From assembly GCA_038380435.1 (NCBI GenBank), contig JAWZYU010000019.1, forward strand, positions 32,451,801 to 32,515,800: DNA of 64,000 nucleotides, given 5' to 3'. The notes beneath the pieces are model-generated. The model was given only the letters and a program-made list of their open reading frames with translations. It made no database searches and was not told the origin of the DNA. A program made the translations under genes and the position numbers. Origin of the DNA: Ryuthela nishihirai. Its lineage: Eukaryota; Arthropoda; Arachnida; Araneae; Heptathelidae. Positions 56,699-64,000 of the stretch are shown here, one piece after another (position 1 is the first letter of the stretch; each line of letters begins with the position of its first letter).

Positions 56699-57208
56699 CT
56701 TCGAAGGGAGAATGAGTAGGTTTGGCTATATTGCTAGTACGTATAACTACAGAATAGAAATAGAGTTATTAACAGTATAACTGAAGGTCTGAGAAAAAGA
56801 AAGATATATAGAATTTGATGAGCAGACAATGACAGGACTTGATTAGAAATGACATTAGATCGTCCGAATTCCAATAGCAGACGAGTTTGCAGAACTAAAT
56901 TATACAGTCTATTTTTTTATATAATAATTACTCTTTATTTCCTTTGAATTTACAATTACAGAGTTGATCATTGAAAGCTCTAAGAGCTTCCCTGTAAAAC
57001 AAATGCTACAAATATACTCCTTACAAATAGCACATACAGTTAATAGAGAAAATAGAAGAAACACTTAAACAGAGTAACAATGTTAGTAAAATCCCCGAGA
57101 AGGTTGGTGTAACTTATCTTCAGGCAACATTAAATATATGCACTTACAAATAGTTGCTACACATCGTTGGACCTCCGTAGCCCGTGCTGCTTGAAGATTA
57201 TGCATGTA
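56699..57208. other. Unassigned sequence
   Basis: Nothing recognised up to the Tc1 copy. Confidence 0.5.
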
Positions 57209-57400
57209 TACACCAAATAGCCAAAATATTATGACCACCTGCCTAATATGATGTTAATCCTCCACTTGCCGCCAATACAGCTCTTTTCCCAGCGAGGCAT
57301 GGATGCTACAAGATTTCTATAGGTGTCTTGTGGTATCTGGTAGCAACACGTTACCAACAGATCCTTTAACTCTTGTAAGTTAGGTGGTTGAGCCGCCGCA

Positions 57401-57434
57401 GATCGGATATGCTGTTCCAACAGCATATCCGATC
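57401..57434. repeat. Perfect hairpin (16-bp arms, 2-nt loop) in the transposase
   Basis: GATCGGATATGCTGTT (57401-57416) and its complement (57419-57434) are separated by CC. Confidence 0.9.
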
Positions 57435-57469
57435 AGCACAGATGCTCGATTGGATTGATGTCTGGGGAA

Positions 57470-57517
57470 TTTGGAGGCCAGGGCTGGAAGTCCTTCCTTC
57501 CAGCCATGGCCTCCAAA
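57470..57517. repeat. Hairpin (21-bp arms, one mismatch, 6-nt loop) in the transposase
   Basis: Arms at 57470-57490 and 57497-57517, starting TTTGGAGGCCA, with a single G/T difference. Confidence 0.88.
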
Positions 57518-57518
57518 T

Positions 57519-57555
57519 GAGGAAGACTTCCACGCCAGATTTGGAAGTCTTCCTC
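57519..57555. repeat. Perfect hairpin (14-bp arms, 9-nt loop) in the transposase
   Basis: GAGGAAGACTTCCA at 57519-57532 and its complement at 57542-57555, only 1 bp away from the previous hairpin. Confidence 0.88.
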
Positions 57556-58561
57556 GTGTTCCGCAAACCATTCTCGAATAACCCGGGCATTGTGGCATGG
57601 CACATTATCCTGCTGAAAGAAGGCACTACTAGAGGGGAATACCGTTGTCATGAAATGATGTACCTGGTCTGCAATGATGTTTAGATAGGTACTAGATCTC
57701 TTATCCTTAGTAGCATTCTCAAAGGGAGGGAAGAATGGCTTCCTTTGCCCTAGATTAGGTAGGTGGTAGATGTCATAGTTTCCTGCACATGAATGACTGG
57801 ATCCAGGGTTTCCAAGCAGAACATTGTCCAAAGCTTTACACTTCCTCCACCGGCTTCCTTTCGTCCCAAGGTACATCCTAGTGCCAATATTTCCCCAGGT
57901 GAATGATACACACGTATCCGGCATCCACATGGTACAACAGGAAATGAAATTAATCGGACCAGACGACCTTCTTCCAATCCTTCAAGGTCCAGTTTTGATG
58001 CTCGCATGCCCATTGTAGCTATGTTCGACGGTGAACCGAGGTTAATATGTGGCACTTGGAGCGGCCTGGGGCTATGCGGCCCCATTTTCATCAGGATTTG
58101 ATGTACTCTGTGTTGTGTCACATTACTCCTGTCAGCAGCATTCAAATTATGAGCGAGTTGCGCCAGAGCATCCCTTCTGTTGGCTCATACCATACGGAAT
58201 AGCCTTCGCTCATCTCTAGCATCGATGAGCCATGGTCAGTCAGCACCTTGATGGTGGTTCGTGATTTTTCCTTCCTCAGACCACTTTTTGAAGGTACTAT
58301 TCACTGCTTACCGTGAGCACCCCACAAGCCTTTTGCGTCTCAGAAAAGCTCTGATCCAGTCGTCTGGCCTTACAATGTGGTCTTTGTCAAACTCACTCAA
58401 GTCCGCTACTTTTCCCATCTGAAGAACAAGAATAACACTGATTAACATATCAGTAGCAGGTGTTATTCATACCGTTTCATGACTTCACACGCGCCGTCGT
58501 TTGCCTGCAGTTGCTTCGATTTGCATAAAAATGCTCTGGTTATAATGTTTTGACTCTTCAG

Positions 58562-58608
58562 TGTATGTGTATATATATATATATGTGTATGTATGTATGT
58601 ATGTATGC
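58562..58608 (+). repeat. TA / TATG microsatellite
   Basis: (TA)n followed by (TGTA)n directly at the right end of the Tc1 copy. Confidence 0.85.
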
Positions 58609-58857
58609 TAAGAACCAGAAAAAGGTAAAAGAGGAAAGGGGGCAAGAGACTGGATTTCAAATTCAACATAACATTACTCCCTTTCATTTTAATAACGAAC
58701 AAATATTCTCTCAAGCAGTTGCTTGTCATGGAGGTCTATAAAAGATTTCTTGAAAAATGTACAAAATATGCATAAGTTTAGCAATTTTTTTTGCCTCTCT
58801 TACCTTTACTAGCATTCTCAAAGGAAGGAAGAATGGCTCCCTTTCCCCTAGATCTGG

Positions 58858-59247
58858 ATTGGGTTGGGTTGTTTTACCTCTGAGCGGCACTTTTTTGCAC
58901 ACCATGGGTTAAATGGCTAGGTCACATGGACCCCGTAGGCTCAGAGAAGGTTGGGGGAGGGGACCCACTGGAACAGCTGTTGGGAGACAGATTTTTGTAT
59001 GGTAGCCTCCCGTCAAGGCCATCCAGCGTGTTCTTTAACGTGCACAGGGTATGGCTCTCCCGCACACGGGGCTACGGCTTAACGTCCCATCCGACGGACG
59101 GCGGCCTTTCCAAGCCCATCGGTGTCACCTATTGACCGTGGGCATGGCGGGGAATTTTGCGGAGATAAATCTCAACGCTGACCCAGCTGGGACTCGAACC
59201 TGGGAACTACAGATTACGAGCCTGGCGCGCTACCGACTGAGCCCCCC
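58858..59247 (-). mobile_element. SINE-A, full length, young
   Basis: Duplication TCCCCTAGATCTGG at 58844-58857 and 59248-59261. A 9-bp insertion (TTTTTGTAT) lies within the body near 58991. Confidence 0.92.
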
Positions 59248-59407
59248 TCCCCTAGATCTGGCTCTGTATGTATGTATCTGGATGAGGGATACATCATATA
59301 AAAGATTGGATTTTGGCACTTTGCACAAAAACTGGATTAGGGGGGTATATCACACAAAAATCTGGAATACGGGGTACATCCCAAAAACAAAAACTGGATT
59401 AGAGGTT

Positions 59408-59794
59408 TAGGTTGATTTACCACTGAGCAGCACTCTCTTGCATACAATGAGCTAAATGGCTAGGCCAGAAGTACCCGAGGGTGAAGAGAAGTATGGAGGG
59501 AGGGGACCCACTGGACATCTGTTAGGTGCAGATAGTAGCCTCAATTAGAAATTTCTTTCAAGGCCATCCAGCATGTTCTATAACGCGCACAGGGTTAAGC
59601 TCTCCTACATACGAACCATGGCTTAACTTCTCATTAGATGGACGGCGGTCTTTCGAAGCCCATTCGTGTTCCCTACTAACCGAGGGCAGGTAGTTTTGCA
59701 GAAAAAAATCTGAAAGCTGGTCCAGGTGGGACTCGAACCTGGGGACTATAGTTTACTAGTCTGGCGAGCTACCGATGGTGCCACCCCTGCCCCA
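59408..59794 (-). mobile_element. SINE-A, full length
   Basis: Flanks GGATTAGAGGTT (59396-59407) and GGATTAGGGGTT (59795-59806). Confidence 0.83.
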
Positions 59795-59814
59795 GGATTA
59801 GGGGTTACAATCAC

Positions 59815-60052
59815 ACAATGAGGTTAAGAAACACCGATCTGATGCACAACTATTGGGAGACTAAAATTCCTCGTGAGGTGGTCCAACGTTTTCTTTAATG
59901 TGCTTAGGTTATTACTCTCCTATATAACTTAAAGTCTCATCCAACAAACGGCAGCTTTCCCAACTCATTTCTTATCGATGGCAGAGTGAGGGGAGGGGGG
60001 GTGGGCGGAAAAAATGTCAACTGGTCACAGTGGTAACTTGAACCTCAAAATA
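59815..60052 (-). mobile_element. SINE-A fragment, old
   Basis: TTTCTTTAATGTGCTTAGG and AAGTCTCATCCAACAAACGG are eroded body motifs. Confidence 0.6.
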
Positions 60053-61518
60053 TCAGGTCTTTTTAGTTTATAGTAGTTTGAGTGACAACTCCCTTATGGT
60101 GATATGCAGTCACAGTACTGCGGTGCACCGGGACTGTCACGATTTATATTCGTTGTCGCCCTCCCTACCGGGTCAATCCTGTCCTTTGAAAGTAAAGTGA
60201 GCAGACTTTATAACACTTATAGAACATTGTTTATAATTATTTCAAAGATTTAATAAACATCGACACAACCAAACTTCGGATAACAGAAAACTGTCCATTT
60301 TGCTCATCATCCGATTTAACCCTGCACACGAAGGTTATCATGCATTTTTCGAAGCTCAATTCATTCCGCAAAGCACGTTTTGAATTATTCACATACTTCA
60401 AAAGTCCCAGCCACGTGAAATACTAAGCGTTAGCAGAAAAAAAATTACAGGGATCACCAATGGAATATTAAACTGTGAAAGCATAATTAATAGCCTATTA
60501 TATGAGTTTTTTTTTTTCGTCTATTTTTTTTCCAAGTGCATACTACAAAGAACATTTTTCTCTTCCTACATCTGCTTAGAGTGAATTTAGAAGTAGACCA
60601 CCAGAGGGAGCTGATTAGAACTCATTTAATTAAGTGTCAATTTATAGGAAGCATGAGCCAAAAAAAGAAGAGAAATATAGACTGCAAAAACATTGAATAA
60701 GGCTCCGTTCGCTATCAGATGCTTCTATCTTAATTAATGTAATTTTTACGATCTTTTTCTTCATAGTTATGAAGGCAAAAAAAATGAATCAGGAACAATG
60801 AGTCTTTAGTCATCTGTCCTTGTTACCAGAAGTTAGGGGGGGATGGTATACATATTGCAAATTATCTAAACATGTATCTTTATCAAGGCCAATAACAAAG
60901 TTATGAAGTTTTCTTTAATGATTATCAAATATAGCAATATATCGATCAAACTCTGCAGCAATCACTCCAATATATCAAGCGTTTCACGCTTTTAATTATT
61001 ATCTTTCATCTAGTTTTAGGTCCCATCACACCTTATTTGAAATGATTTTCAATTAATCCTCTTCTTGCCAATTAATCTTCAGGAACTGTCTTTAATTCAG
61101 CTTGCAAGACGTGTAGGGAATCAATCTATCAAATATGGCGTATATTATCCATGGGGGTAATTATTACTGATTGTTTAGTACCGCCGTTGACATTATCGCA
61201 TGCCCTTTACAATGGTTCTCACATTGTCTTCTCAACAACAATATCATATAGTTGTTGAACAAATGTGAGAGTATATATAATTAAGAACAAAAACAACAAT
61301 ACCTCATAGTGTTGAACAATGTGAGAGTATATATAATTAAACAGCATATTATTAAGAATCGGCTGAAAGTGGAAAATTTGGAATATTATGAAGACCCGTA
61401 AACCAATCTTTCCGTAAGAGTAGGTATTACATCACACTGGAAAATATTATTTAACTTTATAGTTGATCCCCTCATAGTGTTTGCACATGGATAGCATTCA
61501 CTAGTGAACAACAGGAGA
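60053..61518. other. Unassigned AT-rich sequence
   Basis: Only the duplication at 61224-61341. Confidence 0.5.
61224..61341 (+). repeat. Direct duplication, about 55 bp
   Basis: ACAACAATA-C-TATAGT-GTTGAACAA-TGTGAGAGTATATATAATTAA appears twice with small changes. Confidence 0.8.
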
Positions 61519-61895
61519 GGGACGGATATTGGCTCAGTCGGTATCGCGCCAGTTTCTTAATCTGCACTTCTCAGGTTCGATTCCGAACTGTGCCACCGTT
61601 GAGATTTATCTACGATAACTTTCACTCTGGTTTCGGTGAAGGAGGAGACAACGATGGGCTTGGAAAGATCGCTGTACATCGAATTAGATGTTACGCCAAT
61701 GCTCCTCGTGTGTAGAGGTGTCATATCTTTGCCCGTTAAAGAACACACTGGATGGCTTTGGTGGGAGGCTTACAACTGTCTCCTAAACGGCTCCAATGTG
61801 TCCCTTTTCCCCAACCTTTTCTGAATCCTTGGAATCCTTGTGGACTGGCAGTTTAGGCCACTATGTGAAAAAAATGCAGCTCAAACAACCCAAAC
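61519..61895 (+). mobile_element. SINE-A, diverged full length
   Basis: ATTGGCTCAGTCGGTATCGC head, B-box GGTTCGATTCC, tail GCTCAAACAACCCAAACC. Confidence 0.83.
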
Positions 61896-62940
61896 CAAAG
61901 CACATCGACTGTCACTTTTTCATCATCACATCAGGGAATTTTCCTTCGAAGTGCTTCTTAGTGGTCCATTCTGCATGGGGGAACGGACACACGTCATTCT
62001 GTTGATTTCCGGCCACTGCTCAGCTCATCAATCAGCATTCAGTGTCACTCTATGAACATCGTACACCATTCTAACGTATTCTGCACATGCATGATGCGTA
62101 TTTGGGTCACAGATCTACCTGATTCGCAATGTATAGCCTCTGCTGCCATGCCTTGATCTCTGTATGAATTTCCTCATAAGAATATGCTTTGAGACAGGAA
62201 ATGTTCAAACTTATCTCACCTTATAATTTCTTTTAAATGCCCTATACGACACCACTAGGTGAACATTCAATGGCAAGGGTTTCAAACTGAAATCATATAG
62301 GGATTCAATAGGTTACATTTAAATATATGAATCTTATTTAAGCAATCACATAGTGCCAAATCAGTTACTTATCAATACATGACCAAATCAAGTACTTCTC
62401 ATTACGTGGCAGGCTGCATTTTATTTCAAGCAATGATAAAACTGAATTACTTATATTGTTGTTTTATTTAATAGTTGCATACTTTTAATACAAAACATAA
62501 ACCTAAATTTCATTTGTAATGGCTTCATCTTCAGCTGAACGCGATCATATTCTCTATACTCTGGTGAGATCATCTTAGTCAAGCCAGCGAGTACTCTTTG
62601 TTGCTACACAACACAGCAACCACGGCATCCCCGGTTCCGTCTCACGACACTACCAAGTTGAATGGAAAGCGCGACTATCTACTGTCGGGGGCAAGGCTAC
62701 ACCATATAGATGCATCTCATCCCCGACATCCTATGGCGAGCAGTCCTATAGAAGAAAGCTCATCCATAGGTCAAAACCTGGAATTTACTCTGTTCCCCAG
62801 TTAGCCATGAACAAGGATATGTAGATCCAAGTTCGCGCGGCACCCGGGGTGGAGATTCTTAGTGGGACCCAGACTTTGAAAAGGGCCCTTGCCTAATAGG
62901 GGACCAATCCGTTCGGCAGGTCCCTTGAATTATGTGTTGT
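61896..62940. other. Unassigned; includes a weak exon-like start
   Basis: An ATG at 62519 opens 15 codons (MASSSAERDHILYTL) that meet a good donor-type CTG|GTGAGA at 62564. No partner exon was found. Confidence 0.25.
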
Positions 62941-63335
62941 GTTAGGTTGTTTTACTACTTAGAGGCACTTTTTTACACACAGTTGGCTAAATGGTCAGGT
63001 CATAAGAACCCTGAGATCTCAGAGAACGTTGGGAGGAGGGGACCCAAGGAACAGCTGTTAGGAGATAGATGGTAGTCTCACATCAAGCGTGTTTAACTTT
63101 CTTTTCATCTGCAAATCATATGTCAGCAATTAGTACACAGGATATTTCTCCAGCACAGCAGGCCATGGCTTTAAGTCCCCATCCGATGGACGACAGGCTT
63201 TTCAAGCCCATCTCTGTCCCCTACAGACGGAGAGCACGGTTGGGGTTTTGCGGAGATAAATCTCAATGCTGTTCAAGTGGGACTCTAACCTGAGAACTGC
63301 AGATCACAAGCCTGGCGCGCTACAGATTGATAACC
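62941..63335 (-). mobile_element. SINE-A, diverged full length with inserted segment
   Basis: TTAGGTTGTTTTACTACTTA tail to CGCTACAGATTGAT head. About 50 bp of unrelated sequence replaces part of the body near 63088-63140. Confidence 0.78.
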
Positions 63336-63732
63336 CATCTTAATCCCACCATCACTACGATTATGATAGACTATATTACTTGTGCGGACGGACAAAATGA
63401 TAAAATGACGAAACGACTTCAGCGGTCGAACTGAATGATTCAGGGGCCTCATGTTTGAGACCCCTGCACTAAGCGGAAAAATTTAATCTATATGGTGCGT
63501 TTACATTATATATTCATTTTCTCTACTATGAGCCATCAGCTGTTACTTATTGCTCACCCCTCGTATATGAGAAAAATTTCTTTTAGTAAATTATTTTTTT
63601 AATTAAAATTTATTAATTAAATTTTTTCCCCTCGTATATGAGAAATAAACTTTCAGACACAAGACTAACCTTCTCCAACTTTCACGAAAGTGGTTAAAGA
63701 CAAAAATTGAAAGACGTTAAATCGTGGTTTAA
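63336..63732. other. Unassigned, with a lone hAT-like end
   Basis: CAGGGGCCTCATGTTTGAGA at 63441-63460, continuing CCCCTG, is a short palindrome like hAT termini. No second end or target duplication found. Confidence 0.35.
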
Positions 63733-63925
63733 AAATAAATACTCCCTCAAGCAGCTGCTTAGCACAGAGGCCTGGCAGGAGCCTATCAGTTTATACGCAT
63801 AGTTAGAAGTCTGTGAGTATGGAGGGACCTCAGCAGAAAAACAACACGAACATCCATGCCTTACACGGGGCTCAAACCCAGATCCATTTGAGCGGTAGCC
63901 AAGCGCACTAATCATTCAACCACGT
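63733..63925 (-). mobile_element. SINE-B, full length, diverged
   Basis: CTCCCTCAAGCAGCTGCTTA at left, CCAAGCGCACTAATCATTCA at right. Confidence 0.85.
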
Positions 63926-64000
63926 GTTTGTTAACTAATACTAAATGATATTATTAACAGCTACACCATGAAGATTAGCGAGAGAGTCGTGCGTGTGATG

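Larger units (their letters stand above)
57229..58418 (-). pseudogene. Tc1-family transposase pseudogene
   Basis: The likely start is the ATG at 58418 (MGKVADLSEFDK…). The helix-turn-helix region is followed by a stop, then by pieces in shifting frames: MNAADRSNVTQHRVHQIL (58145-), a WSD motif near 57960 followed directly by a stop, YLNIIADQVHHFM, QQDNVPCHNARVIREWF (second Asp) and PWPPNSPDINPIEHLC (Glu region). The C-terminal part (57426-57229) is VASMPRW-like. Three separate hairpins (57401-57434, 57470-57517, 57519-57555) break the segment between the second Asp and the end of the gene. The copy is inactive. Confidence 0.85.
57211..58563 (-). mobile_element. Tc1-like transposon, defective (second copy, different subfamily)
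   Basis: Flanked by TA at 57209-57210 and 58564-58565. The imperfect inverted ends are CACCAAATAGCCAAAATATT on one side and the complement of CACTGAAGAGTCAAAACATT on the other. It contains a decayed transposase read on the minus strand. It differs from the copy at 40.2 kb in both ends and protein. Confidence 0.85.

Overview
The window reads as AT-rich, repeat-dense intergenic DNA of an invertebrate, most likely an arthropod and plausibly an arachnid. Supporting this are two abundant tRNA-derived SINE families, Tc1/mariner and hAT elements, minisatellites, and a Ty3/Gypsy-type LTR element with a tRNA-Leu primer site. The arachnid placement is inference from general repeat character. No intact multi-exon host gene can be supported, and most short open frames fall inside repeats.

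Layout. 1-27 kb: SINE-A and SINE-B copies, a dead mariner, two palindromic TA-flanked MITE copies (13.0 and 17.0 kb) plus a third at 21.7 kb, a degenerate tandem array (17.9-18.4 kb), and minisatellite blocks (23.6-25.1 and 25.55-27.03 kb). 27.34-31.63 kb: a complete LTR element (698-bp LTRs that look identical, PBS, PPT, one 983-codon ORF). 32-64 kb: more SINEs, two Tc1-like transposon corpses (40.2-41.45 and 57.2-58.56 kb), two hAT MITEs (36.1 and 39.1 kb), a TA-flanked DNA element loaded with SINE-A (37.3-38.2 kb), a fourth palindromic MITE (47.5 kb), a GGTGTAA-rich MITE (47.8-48.5 kb), and a minisatellite at 53.1-53.8 kb.

The most unusual object is the LTR element. Its single ORF starts like a Gag N-terminus (coiled-coil repeats). 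It then runs through about 300 unassigned residues, a nearly complete thymidine phosphorylase domain (residues about 446-809), a degenerate C2H2 zinc-finger segment (about 850-902), and finally the C-terminal tail of a Gypsy integrase (about 907-935). Protease, reverse transcriptase, RNase H and the integrase core are absent. It therefore looks like a non-autonomous retroelement that captured host coding sequence and has moved very recently. Two catalytic positions of the phosphorylase are substituted, so it may have lost catalysis.

SINE-A (about 375-390 bp, head most like elongator tRNA-Met) and SINE-B (about 195 bp, another tRNA-like head) make up much of the rest. Many copies keep 9-16 bp target-site duplications, and some are 5'-truncated with intact duplications, which points to target-primed reverse transcription by a LINE not seen in the window.
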